Shown here: positions 1-8,602 of the stretch, one piece after another
Numbering within the stretch: the stretch's first letter is position 1
Layout of the letters: each line of letters begins with the position of its first letter
Assembly: GCF_004119445.1 (NCBI RefSeq)
Contig: NZ_QICI01000075.1
Coordinates: forward strand, 1 to 47,841
Length of the DNA: 47,841 bases
Source: Chryseobacterium sp. CH21
GTDB taxonomy: Bacteria > Bacteroidota > Bacteroidia > Flavobacteriales > Weeksellaceae
Reading direction: 5' to 3'
Position numbers and translations under genes: made by a program
The notes under the pieces: generated by a model
What the model was told of the DNA's origin: nothing
The model's input: the letters and a program-made list of their open reading frames with translations, nothing else
Databases searched by the model: none

Positions 1-170
1 CTTTGGCGCTTAATGATTCACCCTGTTTCTTGTGGATTAATTAATACTATAAAGTTAATTTACGTAATTCAAAAAACTTTATAATACAAACTAAAGGGCG
101 CAAATTTCTTAATATGCAGCAGGTTTAAGGCGCAAAGATTTTATCTCCGATAAAATTTTTCGGTGTCTTT

Positions 171-196
171 GTCATTCCGAGCAAAGCAAGGAATCT
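171..196. repeat. GTCATTCC-family dispersed repeat, short copy
   Basis: The words 'gtcattccgagcaaagc' and 'aaggaatct' also occur in related form, reverse-complemented, around 8186-8271, and the GGAATGAC core recurs near 47290 and 47532. It is intergenic and non-coding as far as can be seen. Confidence 0.5.
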
Positions 197-333
197 ATAC
201 ATTTATATGCTCTCGCAGATTAATGTTTCATGAAGTTTAGATTCTTAACGGAATGGATAAAGGCTGTGGATAGACTGTTTTTATACAAGATTTCCATTTT
301 AACACTAATATTTTCACTAATATCACTAATGCG

Positions 334-418
334 ATTCAATAGGAACGGGCTATAATCCTAAGCTTAGTCGAAGGGAGCCCGCTTGTTTAAAATATAAACA
401 CACCAATGGCTTTAGCCC
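334..418 (+). repeat. GGGCT-family dispersed hairpin repeat, copy a
   Basis: This roughly 85-bp element begins 'attcaatagg', has a cgggct...agcccg inverted repeat around 'agtcgaaggga', and ends in 'ggctttagcc'. Copies lie at 8021-8105 and 22304-22385 in the opposite orientation, and a shortened copy lies at 47429-47490. All are intergenic. Confidence 0.7.
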
Positions 419-446
419 AAGTCTAACAACAACGCAATAAAACAAA

Positions 447-470
447 AAACGGACTTAAAAAAGTCCGTTT
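447..470 (-). terminator. rho-independent terminator of pheT
   Basis: A perfect 10-bp inverted repeat (447-456 and 461-470, aaacggactt/aagtccgttt) with a 4-base loop lies 29 bases beyond the pheT stop. On the minus strand it is followed by a T-rich tail. Confidence 0.8.
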
Positions 471-498
471 CTATTATTTTGAAATATATTTTCAATTA

Positions 499-2901
499 TT
501 AAGATCTCAACTCAGCGTTGAATTCTTTCTGGAAAGCTTTGATCAAAGAATCCATTACTTCTGCAATCTCTTTTTCTTCCAGTGTTTTTTCTTCGTTTAG
601 CAGTTCGAAGCTCATGGCATAAGACTTCTTACCTTCAGGAAGATTTTTACCTTCATATACATCGAATAGGTTAATATTCTTAATGAATGGAGATTTGTTT
701 TTCTTAGCCGTCTGATATAAATCCTGGTAGTTTACCGTTTTATCAATCAGTAAAGCCAAATCTCTTCTGATTTTGTTGAATTTAGGAATATCTTTGAATT
801 TCAATTCATTTTTAGAACGCAATTCCTGAGCGTATTCCAGTTCAATTTCTGCATAGAAACAATCCTGATCAATATCAAATTCTTTCAATAAAGCTGGAGC
901 TACTTTTCCAATTCTAACGAGAGTTTTACCTTCTGCCTCATATGCCAATGCATCAGAGAATCTATCATCAGACAAAGCAACTTCTTTGTAATCTACAGCA
1001 AGTCTTTCCAATAAAACTTTCACATAAGCTTTAAGGTTATAGAAACTTACAGCAGATTTTGGCTGAAGCCAGTTTTCTGCAACATCTCTTCCAGAAACCA
1101 ATAATGCAACCTGCTTTCTTTCTTCATATTTATCTTTTTTGTGATAAATTTTTCCTAATTCGAAGAACTTGATATCCTGATTCTTTCTGTTGATATTATA
1201 TACTGTATTCTGAAGAAGTCCTTCTAATAAAGACTTTCTCATGAATGCCAAATCACCACTTAACGGGTTCAATAGTTTTACAGCATCAGTTTCATCTTTT
1301 ACAGAAGTTAATGAGTTGTTCATTACTTCATTGAAGCCAATGCTCTGTAAAGTTCTTGCCCAACTATTTTCCAGTTCATCCTGATCGTTAGCACTTAACT
1401 TAACAGGGGTAAACGAAATCTTCTGTGGAGCATCAATCTTATTGTATCCGTAGATTCTTAAGATCTCTTCAATTACGTCAATTTCTCTTGTTACATCTGC
1501 TCTGTAAGCAGGAACTGAGATTTCGAAACCGTTAGGAATTTCATTTAAAACCTGAATTTCCAATGCTTTTAAGATCTCTTTTACTTTTTCTCTGTGAATT
1601 TTTGTTCCTAAAATCTGTTCAATTTTAGAGAATCTGATAATCACATAGTTATCTTCTATTTTCTTAGGATATTCTTCCAATAGCTCTCCTACCAACTTTC
1701 CTTCAGCAATTTCCTGAATCATTTTAATAGCATGAGTGATGGCTGTTCTTGTAAGATTGGGGTCTACTCCTCTTTCAAATCTGAAAGAAGCATCTGTGTT
1801 CAGGCTGTGCGCTTTAGCTCCTTTTCTCACGGCAATCGGGTTGAAGTAAGCACTTTCCAGGAATATTGTTTTAGTGGTTTCAGATACTCCTGAGTTCTCC
1901 CCACCAAATACTCCGGCAATACACATTGGTTTATCTTTACCATCTTTGATCATGATTTCAGAACCATTCAATGTTCTTTCAACACCATCTAAAGTCGTGA
2001 ATTTTGTTCCCGGTTTTACCACTCCTACTTTCACTTTCTTATCTGCAATTTTATCAGCATCAAATGCGTGAAGCGGCTGTCCGTATCCGTGAAGAATATA
2101 GTTGGTAATATCTACAACGTTGTTAATCGGGCTTAATCCGATCGCTTTTAATCTGTCTTTTAACCAAGATGGTGATTCTGCTACTTTTACACCTTCAATA
2201 ACCGCTCCGATATATCTTGGGCACAATTCTGCATCTTCAATTTCCAGTTTGAAATCATGAGTTCCCTCACTATTCAAAACTTCAGAAGCTACTTTATTAA
2301 ATTGAGATTTCAATTGGTTTGTAGAAAGATAGGCGTGTAAATCTCTGGCAACACCATAGTGAGACATCGCATCTGTTCTGTTCGGTGTTAATCCGATTTC
2401 AAATACTTCATCGTTAGTCAGCTCAAAATAATCAGCAAAGTTTTTTCCCACTTCATATTTGGTTTCATCCAGCACCATGATTCCTCCGTGATCGTCACTA
2501 AGACCTAATTCATCTTCAGCACAGATCATTCCCTGAGAAACCTCACTTCTGATTTTTGCTTCTTTAATTTCAAAAAAGTTTCCGGTTTTGTCATAGATTT
2601 TTGTTCCGACAACAGCTACAGGAACGGTTTGCCCAGCCTCTACATTAGGAGCTCCGCAAACAATGTTCAACACTTTTCCGTTTCCTACGTCTACCGTTGT
2701 CTTCTTCAGTTTGTCAGCATTAGGATGTTTTTCGCAAGTTAAAACTTTACCTACAACGATTCCTTCCAGGCTGCCTTTTACACTTTCAAATTTATCTATC
2801 CCTTCAACCTCAAGACCTATATCTGTAAGGAATTCACCGATTCTTTCAGTTTTTGATTCCGTTTTTACAAAGTCTTTCAGCCAGTTGTTTGATATTTTCA
2901 T
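499..2901 (-). CDS. pheT: phenylalanine--tRNA ligase subunit beta
   Basis: This is the beta subunit of the cytoplasmic alpha2-beta2 phenylalanyl-tRNA synthetase, which charges tRNA-Phe and edits mischarged tyrosine. The protein is 800 residues, the normal bacterial length. It opens with 'MKISNNWLKDFV' and has an OB-fold tRNA-binding domain at about residues 40-150 ('HPNADKL', 'IVCGAPN'). A B3/B4 editing region follows at about 210-390, then B5 at about 400-475, the catalytic-like core, and a C-terminal ferredoxin-fold anticodon-binding domain from about 705. It stands alone: pheS is not in the window, which is common in Bacteroidetes. A strong terminator follows it. The ATG start agrees with the conserved N-terminus. 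Confidence 0.98.
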   Translation of the reverse strand: MKISNNWLKDFVKTESKTERIGEFLTDIGLEVEGIDKFESVKGSLEGIVVGKVLTCEKHPNADKLKKTTVDVGNGKVLNIVCGAPNVEAGQTVPVAVVGTKIYDKTGNFFEIKEAKIRSEVSQGMICAEDELGLSDDHGGIMVLDETKYEVGKNFADYFELTNDEVFEIGLTPNRTDAMSHYGVARDLHAYLSTNQLKSQFNKVASEVLNSEGTHDFKLEIEDAELCPRYIGAVIEGVKVAESPSWLKDRLKAIGLSPINNVVDITNYILHGYGQPLHAFDADKIADKKVKVGVVKPGTKFTTLDGVERTLNGSEIMIKDGKDKPMCIAGVFGGENSGVSETTKTIFLESAYFNPIAVRKGAKAHSLNTDASFRFERGVDPNLTRTAITHAIKMIQEIAEGKLVGELLEEYPKKIEDNYVIIRFSKIEQILGTKIHREKVKEILKALEIQVLNEIPNGFEISVPAYRADVTREIDVIEEILRIYGYNKIDAPQKISFTPVKLSANDQDELENSWARTLQSIGFNEVMNNSLTSVKDETDAVKLLNPLSGDLAFMRKSLLEGLLQNTVYNINRKNQDIKFFELGKIYHKKDKYEERKQVALLVSGRDVAENWLQPKSAVSFYNLKAYVKVLLERLAVDYKEVALSDDRFSDALAYEAEGKTLVRIGKVAPALLKEFDIDQDCFYAEIELEYAQELRSKNELKFKDIPKFNKIRRDLALLIDKTVNYQDLYQTAKKNKSPFIKNINLFDVYEGKNLPEGKKSYAMSFELLNEEKTLEEKEIAEVMDSLIKAFQKEFNAELRS

Positions 2902-3106
2902 TTGTTAATCTATCTACTTATTTAATTCGTCAGATGAGTCCTAAGATTTCACCTGCTCTATTTTGAAACTTTTATTTGAAATTCCACACTTATTCCGGTA
3001 TGATTTTTCAAGCTACAAATGTCGTGTTTTTTTGAGAAACAGAGAAATTTAGAAGCCACTTTAAGATAATAAATTTTCGTTAATCTTATGCTTCTGGTTT
3101 GAAAAT

Positions 3107-3724
3107 CTACTGATCGGATGGTCTCAGTACTTTCTTCAGGCTATCCGAAAATAATACGAGTCCTCCGGCCATCATAATAATATCTTTCAAGACAAGACGT
3201 CCTGCTCCGGACAGATACGGAAATCCATATTGAGGCGTTGGAGAATCTCCACCAAGATTTGGCACATATACTTCCGGAGTCGTGATCAGGAACGAGAGGG
3301 TAACCATTGACATTAAAAATGTTAAGGCACCTCCAACGGCTCCAATTTTAGGAAACCAGATTCCTAGCAACACCAAAAATCCGATAACTACAATCATTGT
3401 TCCCAGGCCGTAGGAAAATATATAAGTTCCGTTTTTTGTATGCCAGTCGATATTTTTCTGAATGACTTTCCCTTCTGGATTTTTATACACTGTATATTCT
3501 GCGACTAATTTTTTATCTTCGTTAAAGACCTTATTATTTGCATTTTTGTAAAAGAAACTCATCAATGGGCTGTTAGCAACAAAAGGAACGATTCCATCAG
3601 CTTCATAATGAAATGCTTTCAAGCCTCCAATCCAGGCCATAACGATGAAAATTGAAATTCTGAGAAAATTGAAAAAGTAAGTATCCCATTGTAATAGTTG
3701 GTGATAAAGTCTATTGTTTTTCAT
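3107..3724 (-). CDS. DUF417 (YkgB/RclC-like) inner-membrane protein
   Basis: This is a small membrane protein of the DUF417 family, whose E. coli member RclC belongs to the reactive-chlorine resistance operon rclABC. The 'FLRISIFIVMAWIGG' helix followed by 'YEADGIVPFVANSPLMSF' is the family hallmark. Three further hydrophobic segments lie at about residues 100-123, 130-152 and 175-195, giving four in all. An in-frame TTG at 3742 would add six residues, but the ATG at 3724 gives 205 residues, close to RclC, and is preferred. The gene lies 62 bases downstream of an AraC-family regulator on the same strand, like the regulator/target pairing of the rcl system, so co-transcription is likely. A hypochlorous-acid role is inference, since rclA and rclB are absent. 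Confidence 0.85.
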   Translation of the reverse strand: MKNNRLYHQLLQWDTYFFNFLRISIFIVMAWIGGLKAFHYEADGIVPFVANSPLMSFFYKNANNKVFNEDKKLVAEYTVYKNPEGKVIQKNIDWHTKNGTYIFSYGLGTMIVVIGFLVLLGIWFPKIGAVGGALTFLMSMVTLSFLITTPEVYVPNLGGDSPTPQYGFPYLSGAGRLVLKDIIMMAGGLVLFSDSLKKVLRPSDQ

Positions 3725-3786
3725 GTGATTTATTTTTACCAAAGGTATTCACATGCCTACAGCGCCAACATAGATATTTGAGGACA

Positions 3787-4617
3787 TTACATGGACATTT
3801 TTGCCACTACTGAGATCCCTACGCTTTCTCTATACTTTTTCGGCGAACATCCTACCGATTTTTTGAAATACCTGCTGAAATAAAATTCGTCTTCAAATCC
3901 CAACTCTGCAGCAATCTCCTTTACAGATCTAAAGGTTAAATGCAGCAGCTTTTTAGATTCCAGAATAATTCTCTCGTTGATAAGCTGGGTAGGTGTTTTT
4001 GCAAATTCTTTCTTTACGGCCTTACTTAATGTATTATTGGTGATATTCAGTTTATCACTGTAAAATGACAGTTCTTTTTCATTTTTAAAATGGGATTCCA
4101 ACAGTTTCTGAAATTCAGCTGCATTTTTATTGGAAAGCTTTTCATGAGAAACCACACTGTTTTCAATGCTGCTTTTTTGTTTGCTTCCAATGGCAAGAAT
4201 AAGCTGAATATAGGTCTTTATAATAGATTCCGAAAACGGATGTTTCTCTGATTCTTCTTTTTGAATATGATTAAAAAGCTCAAGAATATAATTGAAACTC
4301 TCTTCTGACAGCTCAACCCCCGGATTCAGATAGATATTATTAAAAAGAAGCCCATTGCAAGCCACTTCCTCTTTATGATATTCTATACAGTAATAATCCC
4401 CATGAAACAAAAGCACATGAATATTTCCCTCCGATTCCGAAGCCAGTTTCATCTTTTGGCAAGGAGAAAGAAACAAAATATTGTGTCCGCTGTAAGAATA
4501 ATTAATATCATCCACAGAGAAAACACCTGAACCTTTCCATAGAACCACACTGTAGTTTTCAGTTGTGAATTCTGCGGCAAAATCTGAGGTTGGGTAAGAC
4601 TGGATTTTTATTTTCAT
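3787..4617 (-). CDS. AraC-family transcriptional regulator
   Basis: This 276-residue DNA-binding regulator has an N-terminal cupin-like sensor part (about residues 1-150) and a C-terminal double helix-turn-helix (about 170-270). The second helix region reads 'AAELGFEDEFYFSRYFKK' followed by 'SPKKYR', the classic AraC signature. The sensor half holds cysteines at about positions 53, 77 and 87, which could matter if it senses oxidants as RclR does, but they do not obviously match RclR positions. It lies just upstream of the DUF417 gene and probably controls it. The ligand cannot be read from the sequence. Confidence 0.92.
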   Translation of the reverse strand: MKIKIQSYPTSDFAAEFTTENYSVVLWKGSGVFSVDDINYSYSGHNILFLSPCQKMKLASESEGNIHVLLFHGDYYCIEYHKEEVACNGLLFNNIYLNPGVELSEESFNYILELFNHIQKEESEKHPFSESIIKTYIQLILAIGSKQKSSIENSVVSHEKLSNKNAAEFQKLLESHFKNEKELSFYSDKLNITNNTLSKAVKKEFAKTPTQLINERIILESKKLLHLTFRSVKEIAAELGFEDEFYFSRYFKKSVGCSPKKYRESVGISVVAKMSM

Positions 4618-4673
4618 GATTAAATTTTTTAAACACGAATTACTCTAATGATTCACAAATAACACGATCCCGT

Positions 4674-5508
4674 TTAATATTGTTTTGAATATGTTTTTTT
4701 CTCTGTCAGATATTCATTCTTGGTTCCGTCACCAGTTCTGAAAAGAGTTTTGAGAGTATTTTTTTGCTTTGGTTTTGAAGGGTCTGGAAGAAAGCATTGG
4801 AAGTGTAAATGAGGACCATTTGTCCACCCTGTATTGCCACTCAATCCTATTAAATCACCTTTTTTAACCTCATCTCCAATGTTTAACTTTAACTCCATCT
4901 TGTTTCAGGTGAAAATATTGCGCAATAGTTCCGTCTGAATGTAAAATTGAAATATAGTTCGCCTGATTAGCACAACTTGATGTAGGACATCCTGTATTAT
5001 TATTCTGAACAGCATCAATCACTTTCCCTTCTCTTGCCGCTGTAATTTCTGTTCCTTCAGGCATTACGAAATCTAAAGAGTTTTCATTCTGGTGAGAAAA
5101 TATTCCATTGTACCCCTGATAAACATTAAATGATTTCCCTTTTTGAAAAGGAAGATCATATTTATAATCTGCATCATAGGTCTTTATTGTTGCATCTCCA
5201 GCCAATGTATAATAAGCAGGCATTTTTTTGATTTTCCAACCTTTTTTATTATCATTGACAACAAAATAAGCAATTCTGTTTTTTGTTGATTTAGGAGGCA
5301 GCACTCTGATCATTTTAAATGCTTCCGGGCTCTTCAAATTTTCTGTTTCCGGTTGTTCTGAGAATGTTATTGAAATGGGGTAGATTTCAATATTATCAGC
5401 ATAGTAAGTGATAATATCTTTCGTATGTTCATAATACATTTTTGCATTCTTCTGAGAGAAAGCCCATAGAGAACAGATAAGTGATCCGAGAGTTGTTATT
5501 TTTTTCAT
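4674..5508 (-). pseudogene. secreted M23-family peptidase, split by one frameshift
   Basis: This is a zinc peptidase of the LytM/M23 type, expected to cut peptidoglycan cross-links in the periplasm. The signal peptide ends near 'LWAFS|Q'. The first part reads 5508 down to 4870 and carries the first zinc ligands ('SHQNENSLDF', His139 and Asp146) and 'ILHSDGTIAQYFHL'. The family sequence then continues in another frame as 'NIGDEVKKGDLIGLSGNTG' and ends with the HxH motif 'GPHLHF', stopping at 4674. Removing one T from the run at 4882-4884 (or 4888-4890) restores one frame of about 277 residues. All catalytic parts survive, so a consensus error is at least as likely as real inactivation. It lies 56 bases upstream of the AraC gene on the same strand. 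Confidence 0.82.
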
Positions 5509-5534
5509 GTTTATTAATTTATTTTTTTTATTAT

Positions 5535-5580
5535 TATACTTTTACCTTGAAGCAAAAGTATACAAAGTTCAAGACGGAAT
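5535..5580 (+). repeat. TATACTTTTGC-family repeat, copy 1
   Basis: A tatactttt/aaaagtata stem (5535-5543, 5554-5562) is followed by 'gttcaagacggaat'. Closely matching copies in the same orientation lie at 17430-17480 and 17838-17890. It is intergenic, upstream of the M23 gene and downstream of dnaN. Confidence 0.75.
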
Positions 5581-5629
5581 AAGTCGATTATACCCTATTT
5601 ACAACTATGGATCAGATGGCAAGATTACA

Positions 5630-5655
5630 AAAAAGCCGGAAAATTCCGGCTTTTT
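5630..5655 (-). terminator. rho-independent terminator of dnaN (bidirectional shape)
   Basis: A perfect 11-bp stem (5630-5640, 5645-5655; aaaaagccgga/tccggcttttt) with the 4-base loop aaat. It lies 20 bases after the dnaN stop, and the T run lies in the stem on both strands. Confidence 0.85.
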
Positions 5656-5675
5656 ATATTTGTATATATTAAATA

Positions 5676-6806
5676 TTATAATCCGATAACCGGCATTGAT
5701 AACATTAAGATATTTTCGTTTTCTTCAAGACCATCAAGAGGTTCAATAATTCCTGGTCTGTTAGGTTGAGACATTTTCATGGTGATATCGTCAGATCCTA
5801 AAATCGTCAGCATTTCCGTTAAGAATTTTGAGCTGAATCCGATATTGATATCTTCTCCATTGTAATCACAAGGAATCTGCATGTCTGCTTTGTTTGCATA
5901 TTCAGTATCTTCTGCATGAAGGTGAAGAATATTTCCGGAAAGCTTGAATCTTACCTGGTTGGTAGATTTGTTAGACATAATAGATGCTCTTTTGATCGCT
6001 CCTAACAACAAGTTTCTATTGATTGTCAATACATTTGGATTTTCTTTTGGAATTACCGCTGTATAGTTCGGGTATTTCCCGTCAATCAGTCTACAGATCC
6101 AGATATGTTTACCAAAAGTAAATTTAGCCATATTCTCATTGAAGTCGATCGTAACGTCTTCATTGGAACTTGCCAGGATATTTTTGAAAATGTTAAGAGG
6201 TTTTTTAGGCATGATAAACTCCATTGGTTCAGCATTCATCAGGTCAGCTCTTTTGTATACCACCAATCTGTGGGAGTCTGTAGAAACGAAATTGGTTTCA
6301 TTTTCTCCAAACTGGAAAAGAACTCCTGTCATTACCGGACGAAGGGAGTCGTTACTTGTAGCGAATAGTGTGTTTGTCAAAGCTTCAGACAAAACTCCTG
6401 CCGGCATCGTTACACTTTGTGAAGCATCGAATTCCGGTAATTCAGGATAGTCATCAGCATTGTCTAATGCTACTGCGAAATTATCTTTTTCATCTAAAAT
6501 CTCAAGCTGGCTTCCAGTACCTTCGGCATTGTCTTTTACAACAAATGTCAGAGGCTGTTCACCATATGTCTTGATAAAATCCTGAAAAATTTTAGCAGGA
6601 ACAGCAAATTTACCTGTATCATCAGACTTTACTTCCAGAGAAGTAACAAGAGTTGTCTCGCCGTCAGATGCTGTAATGGTAACATTATTTCCGTCTAATT
6701 CAAAAAGATAGTTTTCTAAAATCGGTCTCGATTGAGAGCTTGATATTACGCCACTTACAGTTTGCAACGCCTTCTGCAGTTCACCACTTGAAATAATAAA
6801 TTTCAT
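5676..6806 (-). CDS. dnaN: DNA polymerase III subunit beta (sliding clamp)
   Basis: This is the ring-shaped processivity clamp that tethers the replicative polymerase to DNA. The protein is 376 residues, the normal size for three repeated clamp domains (about 1-120, 130-250, 255-376). Typical features are the opening 'MKFIISSGELQKALQTVSG', the 'SRPILENYL' stretch, 'FVSTDSHRL' near residue 180, and the conserved C-terminal strand 'LMLSMPV'. There is no dnaA or recF beside it, so it is not in an oriC-type cluster, as is usual in Bacteroidetes. It is transcribed away from dgkA from a shared 184-base upstream region and is followed by its own terminator. Confidence 0.98.
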   Translation of the reverse strand: MKFIISSGELQKALQTVSGVISSSQSRPILENYLFELDGNNVTITASDGETTLVTSLEVKSDDTGKFAVPAKIFQDFIKTYGEQPLTFVVKDNAEGTGSQLEILDEKDNFAVALDNADDYPELPEFDASQSVTMPAGVLSEALTNTLFATSNDSLRPVMTGVLFQFGENETNFVSTDSHRLVVYKRADLMNAEPMEFIMPKKPLNIFKNILASSNEDVTIDFNENMAKFTFGKHIWICRLIDGKYPNYTAVIPKENPNVLTINRNLLLGAIKRASIMSNKSTNQVRFKLSGNILHLHAEDTEYANKADMQIPCDYNGEDINIGFSSKFLTEMLTILGSDDITMKMSQPNRPGIIEPLDGLEENENILMLSMPVIGL

Positions 6807-6828
6807 AGATTTATAAAATAAGTTTCTA

Positions 6829-6836
6829 CAAATATA
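6829..6836 (-). promoter_or_regulatory. candidate Bacteroidetes -7 box for dnaN
   Basis: Read on the minus strand this is TATATTTG, matching TAnnTTTG, 22 bases before the dnaN ATG. No clear TTTG -33 box sits 19 bases further upstream, so this is a half-match. Confidence 0.4.
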
Positions 6837-6963
6837 ATAAATAGATACAATAAAGAAAAGAATAATATTGAGGAGTTTTTCACAAATATCCTTAATTTGT
6901 TTTGAGCCTTGACATTATGCTTTGATTTCTGCAAAGATTCATTTTTTTATCAATTACAAAAGC

Positions 6964-6971
6964 TATATTTG
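6964..6971 (+). promoter_or_regulatory. candidate Bacteroidetes -7 box for dgkA
   Basis: TATATTTG matches TAnnTTTG and ends 19 bases before the proposed GTG start. No convincing -33 box was seen. Its position favours the GTG at 6991 over any start further upstream. Confidence 0.4.
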
Positions 6972-6990
6972 TGAAAAAAGTTTTCAAATC

Positions 6991-7377
6991 GTGCAAAAAC
7001 CTCCTATCCATAAAAGTTTTCTCAATGCTTTCCGGGGTGTTTTGATGATGATAAAAACGGAAAGAAATTTCCAGATCGAGCTTCTGGCCTTCTTTGTCAA
7101 TCTCTTTCTTATTTTTTATTTCAAATTAAATTATACCGATACCGCATTGGTTCTTATGGTTTCGTTTGCTGTTTTAAGTGCCGAAATTTTCAATACTGCT
7201 ATTGAAAAGATCTGCGATATCATTCAACCGGATTTCGACAAAAGAATTGGCTTTATTAAAGATATTGCTGCAGGAGCTGTTGTGCTGACGGCCATAGCAG
7301 CAGTGATTGTCGGGATTCTGGTGTATGGGAAATATGTTGTAAGGTTTATGAAGACCATAAAACTCTTGTTTCTGTAG
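6991..7377 (+). CDS. dgkA: diacylglycerol kinase family membrane protein
   Basis: This small integral-membrane kinase of the DgkA family phosphorylates diacylglycerol or undecaprenol to recycle lipid carriers. The family core is visible: 'SFLNAFRGV', an acidic/basic 'KTERNFQIE' segment, and the signature 'AEIFNTAIEKICD' with the catalytic glutamate and 'IKDIAAGAVVL'. Three hydrophobic helices follow each other. There is no ATG upstream of the conserved region. GTG at 6991 gives 128 residues, the usual length; the in-frame TTG at 6922 would add 23 unconserved residues ahead of the likely promoter. It is one of only four plus-strand genes here and is divergent from dnaN. Whether it prefers diacylglycerol or undecaprenol cannot be told. 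Confidence 0.9.
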   Translation: MQKPPIHKSFLNAFRGVLMMIKTERNFQIELLAFFVNLFLIFYFKLNYTDTALVLMVSFAVLSAEIFNTAIEKICDIIQPDFDKRIGFIKDIAAGAVVLTAIAAVIVGILVYGKYVVRFMKTIKLLFL

Positions 7378-7381
7378 GCTC

Positions 7382-7440
7382 AGACCACCCCGTCAAAAAT
7401 TCTTTGAATTTTCGCCACCCCTCCGAGGGAGGGGAATTTC
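7382..7440 (+). repeat. double-hairpin intergenic element after dgkA
   Basis: Two adjacent perfect 7-bp hairpins: aaaattc/gaatttt (7396-7402, 7406-7412) and cccctcc/ggagggg (7418-7424, 7428-7434). The block resembles a dispersed 'cacccctccgagggagggg' element known from flavobacterial intergenic DNA, but only one copy is in this window. The second hairpin could also end dgkA transcription. Confidence 0.5.
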
Positions 7441-7487
7441 ACATCTTCAGTTCAAAGGTCTGTGAAAGCAGGAAATTTTTTCTCTTT

Positions 7488-7946
7488 TTATTTCACAGCG
7501 ATGAAAATATCAATTTCCGCGTCTAAAGGATTTTGTGCTTTTTGCCCATAAACTTCAAAATCGGCTGTAAATATTCTTTCCAGATCCATGTTCCATATTT
7601 TGATCCATTCATTGATCACGAGATCTTTTGAAACATCTCCTTTTACTGTAAATTTCAGATAATCTCCGCCATCAAAAGAATATCCAACCATTCCTTCCGG
7701 AATATTGTCAAGGTTTTCCACCTCGCATCCGAGAACAGTCGTGTATGGTTTTGTATGGTCTTTTTCGTAGTCTGTGTAAATGGAATAAATGGTATTGTCA
7801 ATTTTATTAGGAATTGAATTGAGAATATCTTCACTAATCATTTCCTCCCATAATACCGGGATATCTTTTCCTGCCTGTCCATTTTCATTGGTTGTTCTTA
7901 CCGAGATACCTATGACCTTAAAAGGTTTTATTTTTACGTTATTCAT
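7488..7946 (-). CDS. GyrI-like / AraC effector-binding domain protein
   Basis: This is a single-domain effector-binding protein of the GyrI-like/BmrR-C-terminal fold, a small-molecule pocket without a DNA-binding domain. It opens 'MNNVKIKPFKVIGISVRTTN' and contains 'PVLWEEM', 'IYSIYTDYEKDHTKPYTTVLG' (interrupted by sequence drift) and the closing 'DFEVYGQKA...AEIDIFIAVK', all usual for the family. The frame is open further upstream to 8030, but those 28 residues look like translated intergenic repeat, so ATG 7946 (152 residues) is chosen. It stands alone. The ligand is unknown; relatives bind drugs or inhibit gyrase. Confidence 0.8.
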   Translation of the reverse strand: MNNVKIKPFKVIGISVRTTNENGQAGKDIPVLWEEMISEDILNSIPNKIDNTIYSIYTDYEKDHTKPYTTVLGCEVENLDNIPEGMVGYSFDGGDYLKFTVKGDVSKDLVINEWIKIWNMDLERIFTADFEVYGQKAQNPLDAEIDIFIAVK

Positions 7947-8020
7947 TATTAATTTTTTATGATAGAGCAAAGATAAGGGGAGGTTGTGACAAGGGGTGTC
8001 AGGAGTTTTTTTAATCTTAG

Positions 8021-8105
8021 TAAAGCCCATGGATTTATTTTTATAAGATGAGTGGGCTTCCTTCGACTATGCTCTGGATTAGAGCCCACTGCTATTGAAT
8101 TGAAT
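8021..8105 (-). repeat. GGGCT-family dispersed hairpin repeat, copy b
   Basis: The reverse complement matches 334-418: 'ttcaatagcagtgggctcta', 'agcatagtcgaagg', 'agcccact', and a terminal 'catgggcttta'. It sits upstream of the GyrI-like gene in the 323-base gap 7947-8269, which otherwise holds only the next repeat. Confidence 0.7.
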
Positions 8106-8185
8106 TTCTGCGGCTATTTTCTTTTGGCTTAGCCTATTCCAATTTTCTCACTCTGTAGGAGTTTCAGTATGTTTTATAAACCAAT

Positions 8186-8271
8186 TATTCCTCGCTCTGC
8201 CCGGAATGACAAAGAGACCATTGATGTTTTATCTGAGATAGTGAGATTGCTTCGCTTTGCTCGCAATGACT
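8186..8271 (-). repeat. GTCATTCC-family repeat, paired copy
   Basis: Read on the minus strand it contains 'gtcattgcgagcaaagcga', then about 40 bases on 'gtcattccgggcagagcga' and 'ggaataa', i.e. two related words in tandem. Its edge touches the last codon of the cyclotransferase gene, so the repeat may supply that gene's stop codon. Confidence 0.6.
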
Positions 8272-8602
8272 ATTTCCCGACATAGATAAACCCATTTTTT
8301 CCGGATTTAAAAACGGTTTCGATTCTTTTGTAATCATCAACTTCATATTCATCTGCCTGAAGGATTTCAGCATCTGTTACTTCAAAAAGTACACCTTCTA
8401 CCTGATCATCATCACTTCCTGAAAATTCCAGTACAGGATGGTATTTCTGGCCGCTTTTCCGAAGCACTTCAGGATCTGTAATTTCCAGCATACTTAATTT
8501 GTAGCCTGATAAAATGTCTTTTTCACCTTTTAAAAGACGTCCAAAGGTTTCCATTTGAACCTGCTCTTTTTGCAGCGTTCCGTAAGAAAATAAATTAGGC
8601 AT
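8270..8602 (-). CDS. gamma-glutamylcyclotransferase (AIG2-like) family protein
   Basis: This small cytoplasmic protein has the gamma-glutamylcyclotransferase/AIG2 fold. These proteins remove gamma-glutamyl groups as 5-oxoproline or act on related amine adducts. The N-terminal 'LFSYGTLQ' is the glycine-rich substrate loop (YGTL), and a conserved acidic 'DEYE' at about residues 90-93 holds the expected catalytic glutamate. At 110 residues it is within the short end of the family. Its ATG overlaps the TAA of the upstream SGNH hydrolase gene by one base, which suggests translational coupling. The 3' end runs into a dispersed repeat. Substrate unknown. Confidence 0.85.
   Translation of the reverse strand: MPNLFSYGTLQKEQVQMETFGRLLKGEKDILSGYKLSMLEITDPEVLRKSGQKYHPVLEFSGSDDDQVEGVLFEVTDAEILQADEYEVDDYKRIETVFKSGKNGFIYVGK

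Larger units (their letters stand above)
1..498. other. gene-free left edge with dispersed repeats
   Basis: I see no convincing gene here. The stretch holds an imperfect hairpin (arms 48-56 and 75-83, tataaagtt/aactttata), 'ggcgcaaa' filler words near 97-140, a GTCATTCC-type repeat at 171-196, a GGGCT-type repeat at 334-418 and the pheT terminator. Any gene to the left lies outside the window. Confidence 0.6.

Noticed and set aside
8185..8373. Minus-strand frame of about 62 codons with 'NSHCEQSEAISLSQ'
   Set aside because: It is a translation of the GTCATTCC dispersed repeat and the opposite frame of the cyclotransferase gene; such repeats often give false short genes.
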